From assembly GCA_022575985.1 (NCBI GenBank), contig JAKSXM010000247.1, forward strand, positions 9,199,501 to 9,263,500: a DNA stretch of 64,000 nucleotides, written 5' to 3'. The stretch is from Anagrus nilaparvatae (lineage: Eukaryota > Arthropoda > Insecta > Hymenoptera > Mymaridae). Positions within the stretch are counted from its first letter, which is position 1, and each line of letters starts with the position of its first letter. The notes beneath the pieces are model-generated. The model saw only the letters and a program-made list of their open reading frames with translations, was not told where the DNA came from and did no database searches. The translations under genes and the position numbers were made by a program. This document shows, in pieces, positions 53,512 to 64,000 of the stretch.

Positions 53512-55042
53512 TGTAACAATCAAAATTGCCGTTACAAAATTAATGTTGTTTTTAGGAAGGTTGTCCAGGCCTTCCAGGGATTGTTAATTAGCTTAATAAT
53601 TCAGAAAAGTTACTCAATATAATAAAATTGATTTAACTTATCGAACAACAATTACTATACTTACTTTTCCTTGTAATTTTCTTGTTCTCGTTCAAATAAA
53701 ATAAGTGATGTAGGATTGTTAATTTTTAATTTAACAATAAATAATCTGATTCACTGAATTTATGTTTTAACTTTTAATTTATTTTATATTTCAAAAATTA
53801 TAAATTTTTAAGTTAAGTTGAGGAAAATCTTAACTTTTTATGAACACTTTAATAACAATATATTTTTTTTAAATAAGTTTAACTGTCAAGTTTTATGAAA
53901 AATTAAGTTCAAATTTTTCTTTTTTTTTTCTTTTCCTCCTCATGATTAACGCGCGTAACGTTATCAACCGGTCTTTGATGTTACTTCAAGAAGGCCTTTC
54001 TCTGGTAAAAACATGAGTATTTAAGCAAACGAAAAATTGATAAGACCGTCTTCCCACTCTTTGCCCTCTCCAAAACCAAGAGCTCGAGTTGCCGTTTGGT
54101 TATTGGTGAGTATTGATAAGACTCTGAAATTCAAGTCCAGGAGTGGGTTGAGGGCCCCATCAAAGTTACCGCCTAGTCTTAGAGATGCGTCTAAGAGGGG
54201 ACTAGTTTGTCACCTCATAGCACGTCATCGATCAGGTGTTGTTTTTCTCATCTATATTTTAATTAACCGATTATTATGTATTTTCAAAACAATGGGTTTT
54301 ACATGAATAATTAGTTCTACACTGAGTAACCTTCGTTATTAAACCCATTGCTTTTACTTTAATTTGAACTTAATTTTCTTAATTTTCCAAGAATAAATTA
54401 CTTTGAAATCCCTTTTTCTTTTAATTTAAACTAGTTATGAGATTATCTTAAAAGTTATTTATTTATGGAAATGAAAACTTAAAATTAACTATGCAAAACA
54501 TAGATTTTTCATGAAAAGAAAATTCCTTTATGAAAAATATTTATTGCACCAGATAAAATTTTAGTTTTCTTTTGCCTTAGTTCTATTTTCCTTATGTTTT
54601 CTAGGTAATATGAACTATATTTTTAACATTTTTATGCTTGAAAATAGTGTTCAAGCTTGACCTATAGGTAAAGATTTAACTTTAAATTATATTTATTTTA
54701 CATCGGACAGAGCTAATATTTTATCCCTTTCGTTTTTCCTTAAATAAAAATTAAGCTTCCGGATTAGAATCTAGAAATGAGAAACTCTAAAATAAAATCT
54801 TAGCTCTGACTAACACGGTTTTCCAATTATCCGGTGAAACTAAAATCTAAAATCGTTTTCCTCGAAATTGAAAGTTTAGTTTTCACCTTGGATAGCTGAA
54901 AATCATTTTCACGTAATGTCCCTGAGATTTTCTGACCATTTCAAAAAAAATAATTTATTTAAATTTAAATACGCGGAAAAAATTCAGGGACTGTCATTTC
55001 AACCTACACGGAAGAAATTTCCGAACGGCCGAGGACGTTACA
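53512..55042. repeat. Probable solo LTR, 1531 bp
   Basis: Inverted ends TGTAAC ... GTTACA (TG...CA) are flanked on both sides by CATC (53508-53511 and 55043-55046), a 4-bp target duplication as made by some gypsy-group integrases. A TATA-like GAGTATTTAAGCA occurs near 54012, and base composition between 53930 and 54250 is higher in GC than surroundings. No primer-binding site or coding region adjoins either end. The 89-codon frame at 54037 is not recognised. A chance match of such short ends cannot be excluded. Confidence 0.6.
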
Positions 55043-55046
55043 CATC

Positions 55047-55870
55047 TTATTCTATGACTAAATTTTTTTTTAATAAATCAAAATAGTAACGTTAAATTTA
55101 ACATAAAATTTATTATTTAAATAATTTTAAATTTAACATTAAATTTAACGTTAAAATTAAATATTAAATTTAATCCTAAATTAACATTAAACTTCACGTA
55201 AAAATAAACCCACCATTTTTTTTTATCAAAAAATTGCTTTTTGGCATATTTTTGCAGACATTTGGCGTAAAAAAGAAATAAAGAATAAAGAAAATTTTGT
55301 ATTTTTTTTCATTTTTTTTATTTTATTAAATAATTTATAAAATATATTTAATTTATATACTAAAATTACCAAAAAACAGTGTGAGAATTTGGCAATAACT
55401 ATTTCACCAATTTACATAAAATTTGCTGATCAGTTAAAAAAATATGTTTTTGAGAGACTGAATTCGAGTTTTTTCAAAAAAAAGTCCTCAAAAAGTTTTT
55501 TTATATCTACTTTAGTTCTAAAAATTTAGGCCTTTTCTCAATTTAAAATTTGCGCAGCCACCATTTCGTTTTAAATTTATCTTTTTAAAAATACCCTTAA
55601 TCAGCTCCTCTCATTAGCTTGATCTTGAAATTGAATGATAATGCCAAAAAAAAAATTATAATTTAACTTTCTTTGATTTTTGGCCAAAATTGTAATCCCA
55701 GGCAAGTCAATAGGAATAACCTCTAAACCTCTATTGACATAACCCCGGTGCATAAGTTAACGTTAAAATTAACTTTTTGGCGTATTTCCGGACATTTGGT
55801 GTATAAAAAATAAAAAAATTTAGTATCTTCTTCATTTTTTTATTTTATTGATAGATCAATGATTCATATT
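55047..55870. repeat. AACGTTAA-type repeat, second block
   Basis: Contains ATTTAACATTAAATTTAACG units (55085-55200), a copy of the tail GGCATATTTTTGCAGACATT ... TATTTTATTAAAT (55240-55330), and CCCGGTGCATAAGTTAACGT with the same tail again at 55743-55865. It is the same family as 6457-7320. Confidence 0.7.
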
Positions 55871-57050
55871 CTAGCGGGCCGCTCATATATACATACAACG
55901 TACAAGTTCTTATTTGTTTTTTTTTTATTTATTTTAATACATAAAATTTTATAGTGAATAAAATTGCCCTAATCAATTATGTCTGTTAATTATTTAAATA
56001 ACTCTCTTCAATAACAACTAAGAAACAAAAAAAATCTAAGTTATTGAGATAGTACGTCAACCACTCACAACCACACATATACTTAATTGATTCTATATAA
56101 ACTATTTTATTCAGCTACAATCTCTTATCCTTTATCCAATTATTTTAATTCTATATATGTATTTCTTAACTATAATATTTCTTTAGTTTATGTGAATATG
56201 ATAAGCGAACACTTGATCGATCAAAGCATTGCTATCTAATTGTTCACAAGTCATTCATCGATACTAACAAATGTTTTTAAATGGTGTTTTTACAATAAAA
56301 AATAGTATAACCTCTTGATACAAAAAACCTTATAAATAAATACTCAACTTAGTTTCTTTTAACTCCTATGTACCATTCACCAATGACAATTTTTCCTCGA
56401 TGACAAACAAAATTATACTTCTTGAAGACTGGAGGTGGCCAAGACTCCTTTTTTCTTAATGAAAATATTTCCTTCAAGATGAGGCTTGATTGAATAACGA
56501 ACCTATGGTGATGTTGGTTGCTAAACGACGTTGGAGTTAAAGTCCAAAGTAGAGTATATTATCTTTTGAGGTTAACTTGAGAGATGACCATAAATTCCAG
56601 TGAAATGCATTTAAACAGCTACATAATACATATATAATTAATTAATTATTCCTTTACATAACTATTTTAATTAATACTCATACTTAATCATTTAAACTTT
56701 ACATTTTTAATACAAGACAAATATAATTTTACTAACTAAACATGTGCTTACTTTATTTACATAAATTACATTAATAAAAAAATAATATTTACCCCGATTA
56801 GACTCTTTAGCAAATTTTAAAATTAACAGCCTTAATCCTTTTGTAATTATTAACAAAAATACTTTTTAATTATTTAATAAAACATTTATTATTTTTTTGG
56901 AGGCTGAATGCTTTTCGCACCGCTCAGGTCGAGTCGCCATTCCTTCTCCTCTATTTCTCGAGAGCTTCTTTTTGCTCGCGTTCAAATTCAAGTTGGTAAT
57001 CTTTATTTTTAAAGACTAGCCAACCCAAATTGAAGCGCGAAATTAAAACG
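55871..57050. other. Unassigned stretch with short minus-strand frames
   Basis: On the minus strand two short frames look coding-like but match nothing I can name. One spans 56558-56349 (with SWPPPVFKKYNF and GEWYIGVKRN, then a stop). The other is near 57035-56955 (NLGWLVFKNKDYQLEFERE, then a stop). Neither has an ATG that would make it a gene. They could be tails of a retroelement or of host exons. The rest is AT-rich. Confidence 0.35.
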
Positions 57051-57215
57051 CAGTCCTTACACTAGTAAAAACGTTAATTCTAGATATTCATACTTTCATA
57101 GAAAGAAATTAAGTACTAAGTCCTAAAAAAAAAAATAATTGTTTTTTTCTAATTTTTTTATGTAAAAAATGATAATTCTAGATATTAGTACGTTCATGGA
57201 AAAAAATGAGGTACT
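57051..57215 (+). repeat. Satellite monomer fragment left of the copia LTR
   Basis: TTCTAGATATTCATACTTTC and ATAGAAAGAAATTAAGTACT match the satellite at 59345-60720, showing that the copia element landed inside that array. Confidence 0.8.
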
Positions 57216-57525
57216 TGTTAGGAAAATCGAGGTTGTGGATCATTAAATAAATGTTCCTTTTATATTAATTATAACAAATCAAAATTATATTTATTTACCT
57301 TAAAATACATCTTAACTCTTTTACATTTCTATATCAACTGACTCATTTAAATTCTTGTTTTTCTCTACACAACTTTACTCTTATACACACATCCCTTTTT
57401 AATCTTTTCTAAAATAACAACAAAGTATCGCTATGAACTACAATACATATGAAAAATATAAAACCTTTATTTTTTACTTCTAAATATGAATCATTCTATA
57501 ATATAAATATACGCATATTTCAACA
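57216..57525 (-). repeat. 3' LTR of the copia remnant
   Basis: 310 bp, on the minus strand starting TGTTGAAATATGCGTATATT and ending TTTTCCTAACA. A polypurine tract (AAGGAGGCG) immediately precedes it on the sense strand (57526-57534). Inverted ends are TGTT/AACA. Confidence 0.82.
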
Positions 57526-57539
57526 CGCCTCCTTATATT

Positions 57540-57562
57540 TATATTATTAACCACCTTTTTAA

Positions 57563-57598
<36 letters not shown>

Positions 57599-57631
57599 TT
57601 TTTTTTTTTTTTTCACTTTTGAATTTTACAT
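57540..57631. repeat. (ATT)n microsatellite and poly-T
   Basis: About ten ATT units then ~20 T between the copia stop codon and its 3' LTR. Confidence 0.9.
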
Positions 57632-59343
57632 TTAAATAATATTTAGGGATTTTCTAAATTTCACAAATTTTTCTTTACACAATGATTTTGTAAATATATA
57701 AGCAATATTATTGTTAGAATTAACTTTAATTATATTTATTTCACCTTCTAAATAACTTTCATTCACATAATGATAATGTACTTCTATATGTTTGGAATTT
57801 TTCGTAAAATTATGTTTATAGCTCCAGCATTATCTTCATATATATTTATGGGATCCTTAATTTTTACGTTAAATGTCTCTAGAATTCCTTTTAAAAACTT
57901 TACTTCACTGACGACCTCTGAAAGTGCTACGTACTCAGCAAACGTAGACGACTTTGTCACAACTCCTTGTTTTCTTGACTCCCAATAAACAACGTTACCA
58001 AACAATCTTATCACGTAACCAGTTGTTAACTTTCTATCTATATGATCACCTGCCCAATCTGCATCTACATAACAATCCATAATTGAGCCAATTTCTCTTT
58101 TTCTATCAACCAATTTTAAATTTCTTGTTAGATATAAATATTTCAAGATTCTTAAAGCATACTTAAAATGAGTTTTGTTATAACAGTTTTGATATCTGCT
58201 TAGATAGTTTACACTATAGCTTATATCTGGCCTTGTACCTGAACTAATATATAACAGGGCTCCTATAATATTTCTGTACATAATATTATTTGAAATTTCT
58301 TTTGCTGGATCTAATTTTAAATTCATTTCCATTGGAGTGTTATACAAGTTACTATCTTCAATATTATATTTTCTTGCTAAAGTTTCTATATAATCTTTCT
58401 GGCTTAATGTCATTTTATTCTCTTTGTAATTATAATCAATATTTATTCCCAAGTAAGTTTTTACTTCACCTAGATCTTTCATTTTAAACTCTGATATTAA
58501 ATCATTTTTTACTTTTTGAATTTGACTTTTATCTTTACAACAAATCAATAAATCATCAACAAATATGATTAAATAAATTTTTACTTCCTTAACTGTTTTA
58601 GTGTATAAACAATAATCATATTTATTTCTTACAAATCCTACCCCTTTTAAAAATTTATAAAAACATTCATACCATGACCTTGGGCTTTCTCTTAAATCAT
58701 AAAGTGCTTTTTCTAATTTACAGACTCTATCAGTACCATCTTCATAGCCATTAGGCTGTTTTACGTAAATTTCTGAAAATACCTTGCCGTTTAAAAACGC
58801 AGTCTCAACATCCATTTGTTCTATACATAGCCCATTTTGAAAACAATAAGATAATAAAACTTTCAGTGTTTGCATTTTAGCAACTGGAGAATAAATATCT
58901 TCTAAAATTTCTCTTTGTTGGAATCATTTTACAACTAATCTTGCTTTATACTTATTTTCTGATTTTTTTGTAAAAACCCATTTTACATCTAAAACTTTTT
59001 TATTTTCAGGTTTATTAACTAATTTCCAAGTTCCATTTTTTTTAAGACTTTCAATTTCTTTATTCATTGCAGTTACCCAAAATTCTTTTTTATAACTTTC
59101 TATCGCCTCCTCAAAATTTTCTGGGGTATCTGCACTGCAGTAGTTTACATATATACAATTATTTATAGCACAGTTTTCATATTTTGGATTTGGTTTTCTT
59201 TCTCTAGTTGACCTTCGAAGTTGAGGGATTTCAATAGGAATACATGCCTCTTCTTTTTCTTCAAAATTATCTTCTAAATTTTCTTCTTGGTTATCAGAAT
59301 CTAAATCTTCAATTTTTTTACTATTATTTTTATCATCGCCAAT
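57632..59343 (-). pseudogene. Ty1/copia polyprotein remnant (RT + RNase H)
   Basis: On the sense strand the remnant starts at 59343 in the linker after integrase (RRSTRERKPNPKYEN) and enters RT with KNGTWKLV, LDVKWVFTKK and ARLVVK. A TGA at about 58925 replaces the Gly of the usual KGFxQ. The frame 58875-57784 has EQMDVETAFLNGKV, YDLRESPRSWY, IIFVDDLLI (catalytic FVDD) and YLGI, then RNase H with CYVDADWAGD, TKSSTFAEYVALSE and EDNAGAINI. A frameshift at about 57790 follows. KHIEVHYHYVNE and IFTKSL, the standard copia C-terminus, run to a stop at 57632. Gag, protease, integrase and the 5' LTR are missing; the left break joins directly to satellite DNA. Confidence 0.93.
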
Positions 59344-59345
59344 AT

Positions 59346-60720
59346 CAGATGGAGAAATCCTTTACAAACGATAATTCCAGATATTCGTACTTTCATAGGA
59401 AGAAATTAAGTACTGCGTCCTAAAATAAAAAAAAAATTGGCGTTTTTTGTATTTTTTTGCGATAAAAACTTTAAGAAAATATTTTGAAAAAATTACGTAT
59501 AAGATTCAAAAAATTACTATAAACAATATTTCTAAAACTAGTACTTCCACAGAAATAAATTAAGTACTGCGTCCATAAAGAAAAAAAAAATTGGTATTTT
59601 TTGTATTTTTTGGTGAAAAAAATTTTGAGAAAAAAATTTTCAAAAAATGAATTATAAGTTTCGATTTATCGAGTAAAAACGATACTTCTAGATATCAGTA
59701 ATTTCATGGGAAAAAATGAGTTACTAGGTCCAAAAAGAAAAAAATTATGGTATTTTTTTAATTATTTTGTGTAAAAAATTAAAAAAAAAAAAAATTCGAA
59801 AAATTACGTATCAGATGGAGATATCCTTTACAAACGATAATTCTAGATATTCGTAGGAAATCTATAGGAAAAAATTAAGTATTACGTCCTAAAATAAAAA
59901 AAAAATTGGCTTTTTTGTATTTTTTGGCGATAAAAATTTTGAGAAAAAAATTTTGAAAAAATCAAGTATCAGGTCGAAAAAATTACTATAAACGATATTT
60001 CTAAGACTAGTACTTCCACAGAAATAAATTAAGTATTGCGTCCATAATGAAAAAAAAATTGGTATTTTTTGTATTTTTTGGTGAAAAAAATTTTGAGAAA
60101 ATAATTTTCAAAAAATAAATTATAAGATTCGATTTATCAAGTAAAAATCATACTTTCGAATATAAGTACTTGCATCGAAATAAGGTATTACGTCCAAAAA
60201 GAAAAAAAATTATAGTATTTTTTTAATTTTTTTATGAAAAAAGTTTTGAAAAAAAAAATTTCGAAAAATTACGTATCCGATGGAGAAATCCTTTACAAGC
60301 GATAATTTTAGATATTCGTACTTTCATAGGAAAAAATTAAGTATTACGTACTAAAATAAAAAAAATTTTGGCGTTTTTTGTATTTTTTGGCGACAAAAAT
60401 TTTGAGAAAAAAATTAAGTAAAATTAGGTCCAAAAAATTACTACAAACGATATTTCTAAAACTAGTACTTCCACAGAAATAAATCAAGCACTACGTCCAA
60501 AAGGAAAAAAAAAATTTTCATTTTTTGTATTTTTTGGTGAAAAAAATTTTCAAAAAATAAATTATAAGTTTCGATTTATCGAGTAAAAACGATACTTCTA
60601 GATATCAGTACTTTCATGGAAAAAAATGAGGTATTACATCCAAATTAAAAAAAAAAAAAAGTACCTTGAGATTTTTTGGTAAAAAAAATTTTGAAAAAAA
60701 AATTAGGTCTTAATGTCGTG
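59346..60720 (+). repeat. Higher-order satellite: three 155-bp monomer types
   Basis: Monomers A (TCAGATGGAGAAATCCTTTA), B (AAAATTACTATAAACGATAT and ACTTCCACAGAAATAAATTA) and C (AAGTTTCGATTTATCGAGTA) follow each other in the order A-B-C three times. A-type starts lie near 59347, 59813 and 60278, a period of about 465 bp. All three types share GATATT(C/A)GTACTTTCAT... and TTTTTGTATTTTTTGG blocks. Related monomers occur at 57051-57215 and in the arms of the 7-kb foldback (10140-10170, 16020-16310). Confidence 0.88.
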
Positions 60721-60835
60721 TTGGCTGTGAAATATCACCGGTTACAGTCCAACATACATACATACATACATACATAAATATACACACACACACACACACA
60801 CACATACAGACTTTTTTTAAAAACCGGTTTTTTAG
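60721..60835 (+). repeat. (CATA)n/(CA)n microsatellite with conserved flank
   Basis: ATATCACCGGTTACAGTCCA precedes CATACATACATA and CACACACACACA tracts, followed by TACAGACTTTTTTTAAAAAC. The same flank and tract type occur at 20065-20110, so the microsatellite travels inside a dispersed repeat. Confidence 0.85.
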
Positions 60836-61320
60836 CTTCCTGAGGTCTCAAAACGTGCTTATATGCCAAAATATCGAAAATCAAATTTTCAACCTTTCAC
60901 AAAGGTTCCTCTATGAGGAACCAAAATAGCAATTTTTTTACGATTATCATGGTACTTAACTTATTTCAATTAAGTAGGAAATAAATATGTTTGTTTAAAA
61001 ACATTATTAACTAATTACAACTTTTTATAATAATTGAATTGCTGTGAATTCAAAGTTATCTTGATCCTTGAAGCATCTCTACGATATTAGCATCCTTGTA
61101 TTTTGAGGGTAACCTTGCATTCATGGAATGCATATTTTTGCTGAGACAAAATAAATTCTATAATAGTAGGAATCATGATTGATTTATCAATCTTAATATT
61201 AAAATTTTTATCATTACGTATTTTTACTATTCAAAGACCTTCTAATCCGGATAGTTCCAAAGATTCTGGATGAATGTAATAAAACATGAAATAATGAATG
61301 ATAAAGTTGAGCTAAATGCA
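60836..61320. other. AT-rich non-coding stretch
   Basis: Nothing recognisable. Confidence 0.4.
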
Positions 61321-61900
61321 CTCTTTAGAGCATGTTGAATTTAATTTCTGACATAATCTTTTAGATTATGGTCCCAAAAAACCTTTTAGACCCTTTGAAA
61401 ATAAAAAAAAATGTTCCTTTGGCAAAATGAGCATTCCAGGGCTAAAAAGGGTGAAAATAAGGGCAAATTTACCCCTTAGAACCTATTAAAAGCAATTCTT
61501 GACTTCATTTTTGAGTTCAGCAACCTAAAAACCCAATTATTTAAATTAATTTAAAAAAAAAGTTTTTTAAAGGTTTATGTAAATTTTGTGGGTATTTGGG
61601 GTGAAAAAAGGCCATATTCACAGTTTAGAATCTGTGGAATTTAATTTCTGACATAATTTTTGAGATCAGCATCCAACAAAACCTACTAGACCCTTTGAAA
61701 TTAAAAAAAAAAGTTCTTTTGGGAAAATGAGTTTTTGAGGGGTGAAAAGGGTTGGAAGAAGGGCTAATTTACCCCTTAGAACCTATTTAAAAACCTTATT
61801 AGTTTATTTAATTAAAAAAAAAGTATCTTATAGGTTTACGTAAATTTTGGGGGTATCTGGGATGAAAAAAGGCCAAATTCACCCCTTGGAACCTGTTAAA
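61320..61900 (+). repeat. Degenerate tandem repeat, about 300-bp period
   Basis: Units share TGAATTTAATTTCTGACATA, AGACCCTTTGAAA, AAATTTACCCCTTAGAACCT and GGGGTGAAAAAAGGCC. Two to three diverged copies are present. Confidence 0.7.
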
Positions 61901-62476
61901 TGTAATTTTTGACCCCAAATTCTAACTTAGTGGCCTATATAACCTCATAGTATCATTAAAAAGTGTACTTAAATTATATAGTTACTTTGAATAAAAATAC
62001 TTTGAATCATTATTTCCTTGATTGATTAAATCATTGCTTTTTTTACAGATATTTTCTTCACCCAGTACTACCGAGTTTCACACTAAATTTTGATTTTCTT
62101 TACTACAAGTAATTATTTCTCTATCCTCAAAAACGTAATTTGCCAAATGATTAAGGTAAATCCTAATTCCTAAGTCATCTGTAAGATAATTTTTAGGTTA
62201 AAAATATTTTTAAATTTATTTTACTGACAAAATTAAAAAAAACATTAAAAACATGTATTTTGAAATTGATACTTTTTCTAAAAATTTTTGCATAATTTTG
62301 CATATTCTTCTCCGTCTTTGTATTTATAACTAAAGCTGTTTCGCCTTCTTTTGCATTGCGTTCGTTTTGAGATTTTTTTACAATGCTAGTATTTTTCGTA
62401 ATTTCTAGAAAAAACTAATGCACGATTCATTATTTTATTATAAATAAATTTTTTGAATTTTTTCAGTTTAAATTAA
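61900..62476. other. AT-rich non-coding stretch
   Basis: No feature recognised. Confidence 0.4.
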
Positions 62477-63258
62477 TGTTACGTATGGTAGGTCAAAATT
62501 GATATGCCTAACATTTGATATATATGTAAATAGTAAACCCTATATCCGATAGCTGTATTAATATTACAGACGACATAGGAATCCGCAGATGCATTTCCTG
62601 TTGCTGATCTAGCACAATAGCGTGGGACCAAAAGTCAGCTATGACATAAATTAGTAGGGATTTATAGGCGTTATAAACTGCATAAATCCCACCTCGCGAT
62701 TCTTAGTAATAATTAGGGACGCCTTCGCTAATTGGACGTGACGAGACCGACGCTTTTTTGTATTGGACGTCTCCCCCAAAATCTCGCAGTATGGGCAGAT
62801 TCACATTAGATTATATATTGCCCTTCAGGCGCCCAAAATACTTATTAGAGTACCACCACTTATTAGAGTACCACCATTCATTAGAATACTATCTTTCGTT
62901 TAGAGTCTTACCACTCTATTACAGTTCTACCTTTAATTACTTGACTTAAAGACTTAGACAGTTTTATTATATTTACTTATAATCAATAAAGTGAAAGTTA
63001 TATATCAAATCAGTTATCAGTTATTATTGTGACCTTTCCTTCTGTAATTAAGAACTTAACCTCAGGTTAGGTTCATCCAGCTTAGATCGAACCCGAACTC
63101 AACTACAAATACATCAACTATAAACCAACCAAAATATACCATCCAACCTATATAGAATACCTGGGGCAGTCAATATCCCCAGGATAAACTTATATTTCAT
63201 ATATTCATAATTATTTATATTTACGTATCCCTTGGATAAAACCTCAGTATACGTAACA
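62477..63258 (+). repeat. 5' LTR of an LTR retrotransposon at the window edge
   Basis: 782 bp with 10-bp inverted ends TGTTACGTAT ... ATACGTAACA. A TATA-like GATTATATATTGCCC near 62808 and AATCAATAAAGTGAAAG (polyadenylation-like) near 62981 mark U3/R/U5 organisation. A primer-binding-site-like TGGCTCCCTAAAAGG starts 5 bases downstream at 63264. The second LTR would lie beyond the window. Confidence 0.75.
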
Positions 63259-64000
63259 TAAAGTGGCTCCCTAAAAGGAAAGCTGGTAAGAAGGAACAAA
63301 AGCATATTTCCTTATCAAGATAACATTTACAGTATATGGCAAAGAAAGGCCAACGCTATTATACCTGCAAGTATCCAAACTGCCAAAATTGTAAAGGAAA
63401 AGTAAAAGAAAAATTTTAAATTTCAAAACAAGAAATACTATCAACAAACAAGTCAAATAGTAAAGTAATAGTAACTGTAAATTATACTATCGAACTCAAC
63501 GAAGAAATCAACTCTAATCAATCAAAATCTCAAGATCATTGAAATTATTTAAAGCCGTTATACCACACAATACCATCTAAAGAAATTTATCTACATCTTC
63601 GCCAAGCAGTTTCTGGAAAAATTTTTTTGCCAAGCTGTAGCCAAGCTGTATATTGCCAAGCTGTAGCCAAGCTGAATATTGCCAAGCTGTAGCTAAGCTG
63701 TATATTGCCAAACCGTAGCCAAGCTGTTCATTTTTTTTTATCATTGCCAAGCAGTTTTAGGACCTATCCAACAAATCATGGGAAAATATAATGGAATTCA
63801 GGACCGTTATTATAACTACCATCTTAATGTAAGTACCTTAAAAATATTTTTTTTATTTTTAAATCTCCGAGACATTTCAAAAATTTTACAAAATAAAATT
63901 TTTTTTTTAAATCCTTCTTATAAGCAAATAAACAATCTCGTAAATTTTTTCGTAAAACTATTATGCCAAATAATTCTTGGCGACAACCGCGAGATACATT
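63259..64000 (+). mobile_element. Leader of the window-edge LTR retrotransposon
   Basis: The region is open at the window end. It holds a tandem array of 17- and 34-bp units based on TTGCCAAGCTGTAGCCAAGC (63613-63760), then GGGAAAATATAATGG and a GTAAGTACC that resembles a splice donor at about 63830. No gag or pol motif appears before 64000. The family cannot be named. Confidence 0.6.

Noticed and set aside
54037..54306. 89-codon frame with Ser/Pro/Arg-rich start
   Set aside because: It lies inside the probable solo LTR and has no recognisable domain; insufficient support as a gene.

Overview
The window is very AT-rich arthropod-type nuclear DNA, probably from an insect. The basis is the spectrum of elements: Ty3/gypsy and Ty1/copia LTR retrotransposons, Penelope-like elements, pogo/Tigger, hAT and DDE_Tnp_4 DNA transposons, a Crypton-like tyrosine recombinase element, tRNA-derived SINEs and many foldback elements. 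Very low GC and a high foldback load occur in some parasitoid wasps and hemipterans, but nothing here fixes the species. I recognise no conserved host gene, no intact tRNA or rRNA and no CRISPR array. The window reads as a deep nest of transposable elements and satellites.

Layout. 1-735: foldback with tandem-repeat arms. 1.1-1.9 kb: Penelope-like remnant. 2.7-8.9 kb: an old foldback of a dispersed repeat (called X here), filled by a pogo/Tigger derivative (4116-5273), a ~57-bp satellite (5.7-6.45 kb), an AACGTTAA-rich block and a hAT derivative (7373-8039). 9.73-16.70 kb: a large foldback whose arms are built of palindromic minisatellites and which contains a near-perfect 1.06-kb hairpin. 16.7-27.8 kb: small foldbacks, tandem repeats, an LTR fragment and a tRNA-like repeat. 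27.83-29.77 kb: the Crypton-like element, carrying the only complete protein gene I can support (three exons, 353 codons, minus strand). 29.8-33.8 kb: more foldbacks. 33.82-36.92 kb: a DDE transposon with ~1.2-kb terminal inverted repeats. 36.9-39.1 kb: SINE and tandem repeats. 39.14-46.70 kb: an LTR retroelement with a second, Ty3/gypsy retrotransposon (39961-45040, minus strand, TSD TACAT) inserted in its gag. 47.0-50.1 kb: a Penelope-like remnant between inverted repeats and split by a 1.2-kb foldback. 50178-53450: a 3.3-kb palindrome with poly-G/poly-C minisatellite. 53512-55042: a probable solo LTR. 57.2-60.7 kb: a copia remnant embedded in a higher-order satellite. 62477-64000: LTR and leader of another LTR retrotransposon, running off the window.

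Functional picture. Nearly every coding sequence belongs to a mobile element and is broken by stops or frameshifts. Exceptions are the Crypton-like recombinase (all four catalytic-type residues, two short introns, open frame throughout) and the gag of the inner gypsy element, which ends at a canonical -1 slippery heptamer before the protease. Two insertions can be read at base resolution because removing the insert and one target duplication restores the reading frame of the interrupted element (39961-45040 and 47619-48813). All family assignments come from reading motifs by eye; no database search was possible.
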